Source: Trachelipus rathkii (taxonomy: Eukaryota; Arthropoda; Malacostraca; Isopoda; Trachelipodidae). Taken from it: 15,000 nt of DNA. The position numbers were made by a program, and so were the translations under genes. Where the stretch lies: positions 1 through 15,000 of the forward strand of contig JABUQX010002520.1 in NCBI GenBank assembly GCA_015478945.1, written 5' to 3'. This document shows positions 1-9,815 of the stretch, piece by piece. Below the pieces are notes generated by a model. The model was not told the origin of the DNA, did no database searches, and saw only the letters and a list, made by a program, of their open reading frames with translations. The stretch's first letter is position 1. Every line of letters starts with the position of its first letter.

Positions 1-1860
1 CATACAAAATTTCACTTTTCTAATTCAAAAAGCAGCTAACATCCATACCCAGAGGATACATCAAAAAATACAACCCAAACTTAACACCTGAAATAGAACA
101 TGCAAACATTCTCGCAGCTCACTTCGCTTTGCTGAGTCAAAAACCCACACACCCTCAAAATGGGAAAATCATCAAAGCCCTCAACAAAAAAAAATTCAAC
201 CACGACCCAACAATAGAAATATCCACAAAAGACCTATAAAACATAACAAAGACACTTAAAAACTCACCTGCAACTGGCCCAGACAACATCTCAAACACCT
301 AGGGAAAATAGCTTTAACTCAATTAGCACTAATATATTATAGTTCCATCAGCCTAAACTTCATTCCCGCTATCTGGAAAAAAGCTATCATTATACCCAAA
401 CTAAAACCAGGAAAAGACCCCTCTGACCCTTCATCATACCACCCCATCTCTATTTTCGACCCTATGCAAACTACTTGAAAAAAAAGTTCTTAACAAAATA
501 ACTCCACAGATCATCAAACACAAATTCCAATACAATTTCAAACAAAACCACTCAACTACAACCAAACTCATAAACATACAACCCACAAACTCAAAAACCA
601 ACTCATAAAACAATAATCATAGCAATCAACATCAACAACGCATTTGATATTTGATACAGTACCTAAACAAAACTTGATCCACAAAGTAGCAAAATCTAAC
701 ATCCCCACTAACTTAAAGAAATGGATTTCCAATTTCCTATCAGGATGAACAACACAAATACAAACAAACAATACATAATCCATCACAATAAACAACAACA
801 ATGGAATAACCCAAGGTGCAAAACTATCCCCCAAAACTATTCAACCTATTTACGGCTGATCTCCCACAAACAAGAACACACAATCATAACAACCTACGCA
901 GATGACATCACCATAGCCACTACACACCAGAACCTAAGCATGGCCACAAACCTGAAACAACAATACATCAACCAACTTCAAATATGGCTAACAGAAAACA
1001 GAATGTCCGCCTCACCAAACATCTTCAATTACATTAATCACCACTGAATGTCAACCACCACACACTCTCAAGTCTACCTAAACAACATTGCTATACCCTT
1101 TAACAAAACTCCCAAAATCCTCTGAGTAACCAACACTTGACACTCATCTCACATTCACAAAACACAGACAACAATTTCATCTGAAAAAACAGAACTGAAC
1201 ATATTAGACTCGCTGGCACAGACTTCACAAAAAATATAATATTCACCCCCATATTTTTCATATATCCCCTAAACTGTTAGAGGCTTTGGACTGAGATTCT
1301 CCAAACATGGGTACCCACTACTGCTAAAATACAAAGAATCCAAATGACAGAAAACAAAGCTCTAAGAGAATAATAACAGGATGCACATCAACAAACAACA
1401 CCTACACGAAAGAAACGAAAATCCTACCATAGACACACACCTGGACATGATAGGCACACAATTCTCTTCCAAAACCCAAACACCCATCACCCATGCCACA
1501 TTGCACTCTTTAACCCCACCCACCACAGACTCAAACCTCCTCCTCCTTCACCAGCTCCATATTACAAACATTCTGAACATTCCACCTCCACCAAACAACA
1601 CAACATACACCAAACAAATCTACACAACTTTAACAGAAAACTACTTACTTAAGATGCAGACCACCAAACAACATTTTAAATACCCACCCACCAGAAATAG
1701 CACCAAAATTCAACTCACTACTAAGAACCAGTCAGTCATCAGATTCAACCTCAACCAAAATACCACAAACTTTTGTCAAAACTGTAACCAGGTTCCGAAG
1801 GACACATCCCACATTTTTCTTTCCTGTCAATTACAACATACAAAAATCACACCCTCTCTC
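1..1860 (+). mobile_element. Jockey-like non-LTR retrotransposon, degenerate copy A
   Basis: A decayed LINE enters from the left edge and reads rightward. Translating across frames shows, in order, the pre-RT region, RT finger/palm blocks (NSPATGPDNI near 261-290; WKKAIIIPKLKPGKDP near 374-420; SYHPISI near 437-455), motif A with a following AFD (622-648), a GVTQGAKLSP-like block (about 802-835), the YADD motif (895-906), and a C-terminal CX2CX8HX4C knuckle (1774-1827). That block order is the Jockey/CR1-type RT layout. It aligns with 7660-9975 in the same orientation, beginning in the middle of that copy. Relative to copy B it lacks about 270 bp, the equivalent of roughly 8705-8975. Frameshifts and stops are frequent, so it is inactive. 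The + strand is A/C-rich and G-poor throughout, as in copy B. Family rank (Jockey rather than a neighbouring clade) is from motif recognition only. Confidence 0.85.
249..1047 (+). pseudogene. Reverse transcriptase domain remnant of Jockey-like copy A
   Basis: This is the RT palm of the copy A element, which would copy element RNA into DNA at a nicked target. The catalytic YADD is intact at 895-906, in an open stretch of 108 codons starting at 721. The motif-A aspartate expected in the family pattern D-I-x-K-A-F-D is read as asparagine (AAC, 628-630), whereas copy B keeps GAC. A 7-bp tandem duplication (atttgat, 642-648 and 649-655) shifts the frame straight after the AFD residues. Earlier blocks lie in other frames, so several indels separate them. 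The enzyme cannot be active. The lesions are read directly from the sequence; the catalytic role of the motif-A aspartate is established for this fold. Confidence 0.8.
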
Positions 1861-1980
1861 ATGATTCTAGCGAAGAAGGTCCATCCATCTGGATGCAAAA
1901 CCATGTCCCAAAGGTTAGAATACCAAAAGCTGAGTCAAAGAGGTTTTGCATCAAGGCTAGATAATTATTGGGCACTCTAA
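1381..1980 (+). pseudogene. C-terminal ORF of Jockey-like copy A with unmatched tail
   Basis: An open reading frame of 199 codons covers the end of the element's ORF2. Residues 1-150 match the family's post-RT region and end in a cysteine/histidine knuckle (C132, C135, H144, C149; CX2CX8HX4C), which in related elements precedes the C-terminus and is thought to bind nucleic acid. Copy B matches the part around 1558-1710 (9830-9972). From about residue 160 (nt 1860) the translation no longer looks like the element: the composition changes from A/C-rich to balanced, and no matching DNA exists in copy B because that copy ends earlier. The last 35-40 codons may be flanking DNA read through by chance. 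The start is arbitrary, because the real ORF began upstream. Confidence 0.6.
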
Positions 1981-2033
1981 TTTTCACTTGGTTAGGAAAC
2001 TACATTTAATTAACTGAATTTTCCCTGACCAAG

Positions 2034-2051
2034 TACCTACTGCAGTAGGTA
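2034..2051. repeat. Perfect 18-bp palindrome
   Basis: The sequence tacctactgcagtaggta equals its own reverse complement and is centred on a PstI-type ctgcag. It lies between the end of Jockey copy A and the tRNA-like relic. It is seen directly; function unknown. Confidence 0.9.
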
Positions 2052-2059
2052 ATGAACAC

Positions 2060-2103
2060 CCACCCAGCTCATGGGATAGAGGTTTGGTGGCTTCAAATTC
2101 AAT
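2060..2103 (+). other. Possible tRNA-derived (SINE-like) relic with A-box and B-box
   Basis: agctcatgggatagagg (2066-2082) resembles the tRNA D-arm/A-box consensus (GGCTCAGTGGATAGAGC type), and ggcttcaaattc (2089-2100) resembles the T-arm/B-box (GGTTCAAATCC type). The spacing between them is far too short for a folded tRNA: the anticodon arm is missing. A (TA)n tail follows immediately. This fits a deleted tRNA-derived SINE head, but chance similarity is possible. Confidence 0.35.
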
Positions 2104-2141
<38 letters not shown>

Positions 2142-2152
2142 ATATTATTAAA

Positions 2153-2242
<90 letters not shown>

Positions 2243-2256
2243 TTATATATATATAG

Positions 2257-2314
<58 letters not shown>
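2101..2314. repeat. (TA)n microsatellite
   Basis: About 210 bp of TA dinucleotides with scattered interruptions (tatta, gtt). It separates the tRNA-like relic from RTE-like copy A, whose 5' side is cut at an internal point exactly where the tract ends. Confidence 0.97.
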
Positions 2315-2317
<3 letters not shown>

Positions 2318-4107
2318 GTAAGAATGTTAACAGCGAGTGGCGGGATGAAGAGGTGATGCAAGTGTTAAAAGTAAAAAAAGAAGCGTGGTTGATGAAGTTT
2401 CATGAGAAAGATGTTTGGAAATTATATAAGGATGGGGAAAAAAGGAATATAAAAGATGCATACGTAGAGGGAAAAAGGTAAATGAACAGTTTGGAAGGGG
2501 ATGAATGGGGACTTACAAGGGAATGGAAGCTCTTCTGGAAGAAGTGCAAAAGGTTAAGAATGAGATAAGGGGAATCTTACTTAGAATAATGAATAGGATG
2601 GTGCTTTTGTAACTGATGAAATGGATGTGAGGGAGAGTGTGGAGGGAACATTTCAAAAATCTGCATAACATTGGCAGCAATGAAGAGATGATGGTGAATG
2701 TGTGTGGGTTTGATGTGCAAGAAGGAATAGGTATTGCGTTTCAAATGTGTTCTATTTTCGTCTATTAATGGTTATTATGCATTATTCTACTTCTTCGAAC
2801 TCATCTTTTTAGATAGTGTTTTTCAGCCTTTTTTTAGTTAGGGTCTATCTATTTTTTCTTGATATTGGGTCTTTTTTTTTTTCTACAATAGTCTCTAGAT
2901 CTAATCTCTTCAATATTTGTTTCTGATAATATAAGTGAAGATGATGGAACTTTTTCATTGATATTAGATTTTTTTTTTTCTTTTTTTTTTTATTTTTTCA
3001 CATCTTTTTTTTATACAAATTATTAGTCCTTTTGAAGCATCTTTAACTTTTTTCAACCAATAATTTTTTTTTATCCTTTTAATAATTTTTTTATCAACCA
3101 ATGATAGGATATTGTCTCTTTTATTTTTATTTTAAGTTCTCATTTTTCTTTTTTTTTTTATTTTTTTTTCTCTTCTTTTAGTTTTGATTTCCCCGACTTT
3201 GTCTAATGAATCGCGTTGAAGTAGTATAGGAGGATATTTACTAGTTATTTCGTTTTCTTTATTTTTCATTCTCTTTTAGTTTTTTTTTTTTTAACTCTTT
3301 TTTATTTTTTATTTTATCTTTAACTTTTATATATTTACTTACGTTTTATATCGTAGTATTTTGCGGGATGAGTCTAGGAAGGAGTGGTAACTGGGAGAGT
3401 TGAGAAGTTGTAGGAATGGATAAATGAGAGTTCAGATGAAATTACTGGTGGAATGATCAAGAACAGATGGTGGTGAGTATGCGTTGATTGATTGGATTTG
3501 GAAGTTGTGTATGTAACAAAGCATTATGAGGGTATAGTTCCGAAGGCGGATTGAGGGAGCATTATAGAAGTACGCCTTATATAGGGTAAACTGTAGGATT
3601 ATAGGGGAATTAGTTTTACTGAGTGTTGTAGGAACGAAGCTGGTTATTATTGGTCTAAAAAAGATGATGAACTTATGAGGTGACTATGAAGGATGATTGG
3701 TGAAGAACAAGTGCGTTTTTAGAGGTGGTAGAGGTTGTGTGATCACATATTCCTTTAAAACTGAAAAAATTATTTTGAGAAAATGAGGAAGAAGGAAAAT
3801 AAATTGTATTTTTTTTAGGGATTTGCAACAGGCATATGATAGCAAATAGGGAAGTTCTATGGCAGGTATTAGTGTCTATGTGTGGGTGTAAGTTTCTATA
3901 TGGAATCAAAAGTATGTTGACGATAGTGAAAGTGGGTAAGAATAAATGGAGTCAAAGTGATGGGTGAGTGAGGAAGGGTTTGTAATTGGTCTCCCTGGTT
4001 GATTTAATTGTATAGGAATGAGGTATGATGAATAGAGGTGGGGTTAGGCAGGAATGGGGTTAGAATGATGGAGAATGGAAGATAGTGGAGGGTGCCCTCC
4101 ATGCCTT
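2315..4107 (+). mobile_element. RTE-like non-LTR retrotransposon, degenerate copy A (interrupted)
   Basis: The left part (2315-2738) translates in pieces to the linker between endonuclease and RT ([30 protein letters not shown]). The right part (3366-4107) gives RT blocks: a RYRGIxLLSVVGK-type block near 3590-3640, GGRGCV near 3720-3745, and motif A as RDLQQAYD at 3817-3840 with both aspartates kept. After that comes degenerate sequence in the place of the VRQGC-xSPWLFNLYM block (about 3960-4030). The copy stops near 4107, just before the YADD motif would appear. It starts internally, directly after a (TA)n tract. It is closely similar to the reverse complement of 4119-5160, so the two are copies of one family. 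Many stops and frameshifts make it inactive. The + strand is C-poor and purine-rich. Confidence 0.85.
2739..3355. mobile_element. T-rich insertion inside RTE-like copy A
   Basis: About 617 bp of T-rich DNA with repeated T8-T12 tracts sits inside the RTE copy. The sister copy on the minus strand reads straight across this point (around 4700-4730 on the + strand), so the segment is an insertion and not part of the element. The borders carry gtattgcg (2731-2738) and gtattttgcg (3356-3365), a possible imperfect target duplication. No ORF and no terminal inverted repeat are visible. The T-runs could be the antisense of A-rich tails, but the family is unrecognised. Confidence 0.6.
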
Positions 4108-4118
4108 ACCCTCCACTA
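4083..4118. repeat. Inverted repeat at the junction of the two RTE-like copies
   Basis: tagtggagggt (4083-4093) and accctccacta (4108-4118) are perfect 11-bp inverted arms around a 14-nt spacer. The left arm belongs to the 3' end of plus-strand copy A. The minus-strand copy B begins immediately to the right of the right arm. Confidence 0.85.
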
Positions 4119-5739
4119 CTAATATAAACCACTCCCTTTCAAATTCATTTATTCTTATACACGCTTTCAACACTATCTGACATACATTACCTTTTGATTC
4201 CATTCAAGAAGGTCTACCACCAAACACCTCCAAAAGAGGCTCCCTATTATCCTATCACACGGACTATCTGTTGCAAATCCCAATAAAATCTAAATACAAA
4301 TTTAATTCTCCCCTCTCATTTTTCCAATCATTCTTTCAATTGTAAAGATTTGGATCCACACGATTCTCTATCCTACACCTAGATGCACCCCTTGATTCTC
4401 ACCAGCACTTGATCTCTCCAACCAAAAACACCAGCATATATCTCCCGTACAACACTCCACAAATTATTCCCATAATTCCTACAGTCACCCTAATATAAGG
4501 GTACATTACTGCTCTTCTCCAATCCCTCATTAACCTTCATAAAAGCTTTGCAACACAGCTTCCAAATGCCACTCAATCACCATCTCGCCTCGCTTCTTTA
4601 TCATTTCACCAGTAATTTTCATCTATACCTGCAGATATTACCATTCTTCAACTTCTCACTCTGCCCATTACCTCCTCCTTTACTAATGACCTCATCCCAA
4701 AATATCCTATTTCTTCTGGCACCATCAAACCCACACCACATCACTCATTCAGCCTCTTTCATTTACTGCCAATGTTTATGCAGATTTTTGAAGTGTTCCC
4801 TCCACATTCTCATTGCATCCATTTCATCAGTTATGAAAGCACCATCCCTATTCATTGTTCTAAGCAGATTCCCCTTATTCTCATTCTTAACGTTTCACGC
4901 TTCCCTTCCAGAAGTGTCCTATTCCTTGTAAGTCCCAATTCATCCTCCTGCCAAACTTTTCATTTCCCTTTTCCCCTACGTATGCACCTTTAAATATTCC
5001 TTTTTCCTCCTTATTTAATTCCAAACATCTTCTTCTTGAAACCTCATCATTGGCATTTTAGTACATTTCAACCAAGAAGCTTCTTTTTTTACTTTTAACC
5101 GCTTGCTTCACCTCTTCATTCCACCACTCACTGTTAACATCCTTACCTCATACTGTAGCACATCTACATACTTCTTTTGCACTACTAACAACCGCTTCCT
5201 TCATATGTTTCCAGGTTTATTTCAGTTTCAACTTGTTTTATTTGCAAGCCACTCTATAGAAATTACTTGATCCTTATTACCTTGATTAGCTTAACTTCTC
5301 ACTTTAATTGCTACCACTTCCTTCCTTATCCACCTTCCTCTCCATTTCCAAGCCCCCACTAACTTAATTTATACATAAAACAACATAAGGATCCAATAAT
5401 ATTCCCTTCCTAACCCCCTCACTGATTTAACATCCAACACATACTTCAAAATCTCCTTCACAACACAAAAATCAATCATACTTTTTCACTTTGATACCAT
5501 CTCTACCTACACCAACTCTAGTATGCCTATGACCACTCCTGTGTTTAAAGAAAGTATTACAATACACACATACCTCTCTCCTCACAGAAATCAATCACCT
5601 TCCTACCATCTCATTTTCTCCCGACACCCCCAAAGCCACCTGTTATACCATCCTTTCTTGATCACCTATCCAACACTTTTGGTTCACAACACAGTCTGAT
5701 CTCCTATGCACTCCATTTATAACATCTTTTAGATTATCC

Positions 5740-6345
5740 CAGAAACTTGCACTTTTCTTCAACATTGCACCATATGTCAGTCACAACCACACATACCTTT
5801 GCACTCCTTTTCAAACTTTAATTTAACCACTATAGAATTCTAGTACTCACACACAACAAAATCTACCATAGCTCTGTTACCACAGGTCATTTTATTCAGA
5901 ATTGCAACTCCTTCTCTACCCTTCTCATTCCTTTCCACCAGCACACATATACATTTCACCAGGGATGGCAATTTTGGTGATTTTTTTATGTTTAAAAAAA
6001 TCAATTTGTGATTTTTTTGATTTTTTTTATATTTTGATTTTTGGATTCGTAACGTCACGTGAAATATAATTTGCAAAGTTACAATGTATATTATCGCGTG
6101 ACGTTACGAATCTGTAAAAAATAGAAAAAACCAAAAAAAATCAAAAATCACTAATTGATTTTTTTTTAAAAAATTCAAAAAAATCACCAAAATGCCATCC
6201 CTGCATTTCCAATCACCACACATCATGTTTTACAAGTTTCCTTTCGATCGTTTGTTTCAGTCAAAGCAAGTTCAAATTCAAACTGCTGTTTCTAAATATC
6301 ACCATCACCTCTCTCCTCAACATCTATTCCCCGACATTCCATGTA
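5740..6345 (-). pseudogene. Endonuclease domain remnant of RTE-like copy B, split by a MITE
   Basis: The N-terminal strand motif GTWNVG of the apurinic-type endonuclease is readable near 6345-6320. After the MITE (6203-5960) the domain resumes with a GVAILNKM-type block and continues in several frames toward 5740. In an active element this domain nicks the target DNA to prime reverse transcription. Here the reading frame is broken by stops, by single-base indels and by the 244-bp insertion. An open stretch on the minus strand at 5840-6076 mixes MITE and endonuclease sequence, so its protein has no biological meaning as a unit. Confidence 0.7.
5960..6203. mobile_element. hAT-type palindromic MITE
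   Basis: The 244-bp element starts CAGGGATGGCA and ends TGCCATCCCTG. Its two halves are inverted copies of about 100 bp, rich in gattttttt blocks, joined by a 37-bp loop. The innermost 16 bp of each arm (gattcgtaacgtcacg, 6044-6059; its exact complement at 6097-6112) are perfect. The flanks catttcac (5952-5959) and catttcca (6204-6211) look like an 8-bp target duplication with a diverged end. CAGGG-type ends with an 8-bp duplication are typical of the hAT superfamily. No transposase is encoded. It lies within the endonuclease of RTE-like copy B, so it inserted after that copy. Confidence 0.85.
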
Positions 6346-6380
6346 CCCATTATGATTCAAACATTTTTGCTGTAAGATAG

Positions 6381-6750
6381 AGATTGCTACGGCAATGACG
6401 ACTTTTTCTGAGCATGATAGCATCCCTGACAAGAAGATGTGTTAGTGGGCAGTTAAAACCCAGAACTATCCACTGCCCCTTTAGTCACCTTCTACGAACA
6501 CAAGAACATATTACTGTGGGCAATATCTTTCTCCCCCACACAAAGGGATATAAGGGATAGGCGATGTTGTGAGGATGTCTAGAAGAGGTGGTGTGATATA
6601 AGTATGTGAATATTTGTGGATAAAAGGTGGTGTCTGTAAGATGTTGTCTGGAGGATGTGTGTGTGTGGATATGAATTGCAAGTGAGAAAGGCAAACCCAT
6701 TAGGGCAACTGGAATGTCATGAGAGAACCAATACACCTCATAAGCCAAAA
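6381..6750 (-). other. 5' leader of RTE-like copy B
   Basis: Upstream of the endonuclease start, the minus strand holds a segment with cgtagaaggtgactaaaggg (6476-6495 complement). This resembles a motif I recall as common in arthropod repeats (GTAGAAGGCGACTAAAAGGG). An 87-codon minus-strand ORF (6485-6748) contains an HIHTHTS stretch encoded by a short TG-repeat. It has no recognised domain and no separate support as a gene. It could be leader sequence or a remnant of an N-terminal extension. The right border near 6750 is set only by the change from balanced to AT-rich sequence. Confidence 0.45.
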
Positions 6751-7360
6751 TGGGGGGGTTTTAATTTCATCACAGTGTGCTACTCTCCTCTAAAAAATAT
6801 ATGGTATAAATATGAGAATAAAGTCAAATTTCACATAATATTAAAGAATAGTTTTTCAAGCTTATCCATACCTTGACTAAAAATTAATTTTGGCGTCAAT
6901 CTGATGATCCTTAAATATATCCCATTTTCAAATGTTCAAGAAATGATTAAACTTTTTTATTGACCTTTCAAGCACTGTCCAGCCTCCAACCAGCAAAGCA
7001 AAGATTTCAGTATACTCATATCTTTTATTATGATAAAACAAATAAAATCTAAATATTAAAAATAGGGGGACCTACTTTCAAAAAGAGTAATGAAAACTAG
7101 ACAAAGTGCTTTATTATATATTTGTATACTGCAAAACATTATTATATAAACTTTAACAGGCAAGGCTTTGTGAAATTCTGTAAAATGGATAATTTGAATA
7201 TGATTTTACCAGTTCTATTTAACTTTTTAATAAGGGTGACACCCACATTTAAATAGTTTGCATTAAAATTGGAATGACACCTCAATAATTCTATCTGAAA
7301 CATCTTAGCAAGTTACTCCAAACAAAGAGAATGTTTTACTCTGGCATATTGATCCTCAAA

Positions 7361-7361
<1 letters not shown>
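6751..7361. other. AT-rich unique sequence, no gene seen
   Basis: There is no ORF of note, no recognisable repeat, tRNA or splice-site pair. The composition is plain AT-rich. It separates RTE-like copy B from the next (TA)n tract. Confidence 0.6.
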
Positions 7362-7400
<39 letters not shown>

Positions 7401-7643
7401 TTATATATTTATATTATATTATATATATATATATATATCATATATATATATATATATATATATAGTATACTATATATATATAATATATATATAATTATTT
7501 ATATATTTATATATATATATATATTATATATATATAATATATATATATATATTATATTATATATATAAATATATAGTATATATATATAATATAATATATA
7601 TTATATATATATATTATATATTATATATAGATATAGATATAGA
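7362..7643. repeat. (TA)n microsatellite with a short (ATAGAT)n end
   Basis: About 270 bp of interrupted TA repeats ends in gatatagatatagatatag near 7628-7643. Jockey-like copy B begins just beyond it. Confidence 0.97.
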
Positions 7644-7770
7644 CTGTAATAGATGCAAATAATGAATACACAAACACTGTGGCCCATCTCACAATGCTAC
7701 CCCCTTCAAAAACAATTAAATCTGGCCCAGTCTGCACTCCACCCACAAACCCCACATCACACAAACCCAC

Positions 7771-8290
7771 AATATAAGCATATTACGAATTCAACAACAA
7801 ATGGACTACACCAAAACCAAAGGAAATAGAAGTTCTTTCTAAAACAAAAACACACATTAACATAGCCATGAGATACAAGAAGACTACCTACCCGATAACT
7901 ATCCAGAACCAAATTTCTATGGCTATGATTGACATCTTCACACCCTCATACCCCAAAAACGCAAACTCTACTTTTACTAACCCTTCTACACACTCCACTA
8001 TCATACACAAACCCATTCTACAAACTTCAATGGCATTTAAATTGACAACACCACAAGGCACAATTCCTACAACAATAATGATTAAACAAAAACCACAACA
8101 ATCTAATAAACCTTACATTCTCCACCACACCTCACCACCAATAGCCCCAGAAAATTACAAACAACCTCTCTGAAAATCTCCACATTCCAAACCTCATAAT
8201 GGGAAGCGACTTCAAACGCTCACCACCCTATATGGTACAATGCCAAGAAGCAACCAAACAAGGGAACCAACATCATAGCCCACCTTGAAA
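7771..8290 (+). pseudogene. Endonuclease domain remnant of Jockey-like copy B
   Basis: The translation begins ISILRIQQQMDYTKTK, matching the degenerate start of the apurinic-type endonuclease in Jockey-like elements (pattern I-L-Q-W-N-x-x-G-I-x-x-K). A 101-codon open stretch at 7868-8173 covers the middle. Near the end, IMGSDFKRSPPYMVQC (about 8193-8240) stands where the family has G-D-F-N-A-H-H-P-L-W. The catalytic asparagine of GDFN is lysine here (AAA, 8214-8216). In an active element this enzyme nicks target DNA. The lost asparagine and the frame breaks show that it is dead. Confidence 0.65.
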
Positions 8291-9119
8291 ACCTAAAATC
8301 TTAAACACCAAACGCACACTAGAAACCTACCTCAAACCAACCAAACATGCACATCACCAGACATGCTATATTCACAAATTTACACACAAAACCCCACTGG
8401 TCAACACAAACCGATCTAAAAAACTTTTCTTTTTGGGGACCCCAAAAAAAAAAAAAAACCCCCCTTAAACCCCAATTCAAAACCCAAATAAAATACCAAA
8501 ATGACAACAAACCAAACTACCCACTCAAAAAAAACATACAAAAACTACAAAAAAGCAGACTGAACACAATCACCAACCATATTCAACAACTCAACCAAAA
8601 GCCATGCAAATTTTCACTTTAATACAAAAAGCAGCAAGACCAAAGCCATTTCCAGAGGAAACAAAATAAAAAAAATAAACCCAAAAAACACCTGAAATCG
8701 AACAACTAATCAAACAACGCAACTCACTCAGAAAAAAACATCCACATCACTCCAAATGACAACACAGATTTAGCACCCTTAACACAAAAATTCATAAACT
8801 TAAACACTGTTCTTCAAAACAACTTCCAAAATTTCCTCACCAAGAACATCCAACCACAAAACACAACCAGAATGTGGAAAACAATAAAATACACTGGAAA
8901 AACTCAACCAACCAAACAAACACACAATCCTGAAATCATTCAAAAACCCAACATACAAAACCACCATCAACAAACACACAAACATTCTCGTAACTCACTT
9001 CGCAAAGCGTAAAAACCCATTTACCCTCAAAATAGGAAAATCTTCAAAGCCCTCAAGAAAATAAAACTCAACTATGACCCAACAATAGAAATAACGACAA
9101 CTGGCCTAGAAAAACAAAA

Positions 9120-9815
9120 AAACACTTTAAAAACTCGCCTGGAAACTGGCCCAAACAAACACCTCAAACACGTAGGGAACACAGCTTTAACTCATTTAGC
9201 ACAAAATATAACAGCTCCATTAGCTTAAACTTCATTCCCCTATCTGGAAAAAAGCTATCGTTATACTCAAACTAAAACCAGGAGAAGACTACTCTCACCC
9301 TTCAATCATATCGCCCCATCTCTGTATTATCAACACTATGCAAACTACTAGAAAAAACCATAGGTACTAAACAAAATATACACACAATACACAAATCCAA
9401 CAGGTTTCAAACAAAACTAACTAACTACCAACTTCATCACAAACAAATATAAACAACCCACAATCAATGGCCTAAACTCAAAACCAACTCATAAAACAAT
9501 ATTCATAGCAATCGACATCAACAAAGCAGTCGCTACAGTACCCAAACATAACTATGATCACAAAATAACAATCTACACTACTAACCTAAAGAAATGGATC
9601 TCCAACTTTCTATCAGGATTGAACAGCACAAATACAAACAAACAATAAAAATCCAGAACAGTAAACATCCATAATAGTATCCCAAGGTGCAAAACTATCC
9701 CCACACATTCAACCATTTTACGGCGATCTATCAACAACCACAAACGATCACACAAATTATAACAACCGTACACATATGACCTTACCATAGCCACTACGCA
9801 CCAGAACCTAAACAC
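9120..9815 (+). pseudogene. Reverse transcriptase domain remnant of Jockey-like copy B
   Basis: RT blocks parallel to those of copy A are present but more frameshifted. Motif A keeps its aspartate in AIDINK (GAC, 9514-9516), but the following AFD has become AVA. The YADD motif reads Y-T-Y-D (9769-9780) and continues LTIATTHQNLN, which matches copy A's ITIATTHQNLS and proves the register. Both features rule out activity. The domain is cut by the 600-bp internal deletion just after this motif. Confidence 0.75.

Larger units (their letters stand above)
4108..6750 (-). mobile_element. RTE-like non-LTR retrotransposon, degenerate copy B
   Basis: Read on the minus strand from right to left, this contains a 5' leader (about 6750-6380), an apurinic-type endonuclease beginning with a GTWNVG motif (near 6320-6345), endonuclease core blocks in pieces (GVAILNKM near 5910-5930, VIDFCEERGMCV near 5560-5600, an IDF/V block near 5460-5500), the linker (about 5160-4750) and the start of RT up to motif A (DLQQ near 4270-4282), ending near 4119. 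This order is that of RTE-clade ORF2. The part 4119-5160 is an inverted, diverged duplicate of 2315-4000. A hAT-type MITE (5960-6203) interrupts the endonuclease. The coding strand is C-poor, so the + strand here is T/C-rich. It is truncated before the YADD motif, with many stops. The right border is approximate. Confidence 0.85.

Noticed and set aside
568..834. 88-codon minus-strand ORF with hydrophobic stretches
   Set aside because: It is antisense to Jockey-like copy A. The A/C-rich coding strand gives a G/T-rich complement that encodes Val/Leu/Phe and mimics membrane segments; the ORF at 9573-9878 (-) is the same artefact in copy B.
2101..2361. 125-codon minus-strand ORF rich in Tyr-Ile
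   Set aside because: It is the translation of the (TA)n tract with short flanks, not a gene.
4548..4993. Two overlapping plus-strand ORFs (127 and 73 codons)
   Set aside because: They are the antisense of RTE-like copy B, whose coding strand is minus; the T/C-rich composition creates open frames.
8319..8985. Minus-strand ORFs at 8319-8510 and 8800-8985 resembling small membrane proteins
   Set aside because: Antisense of Jockey-like copy B, for the same composition reason.
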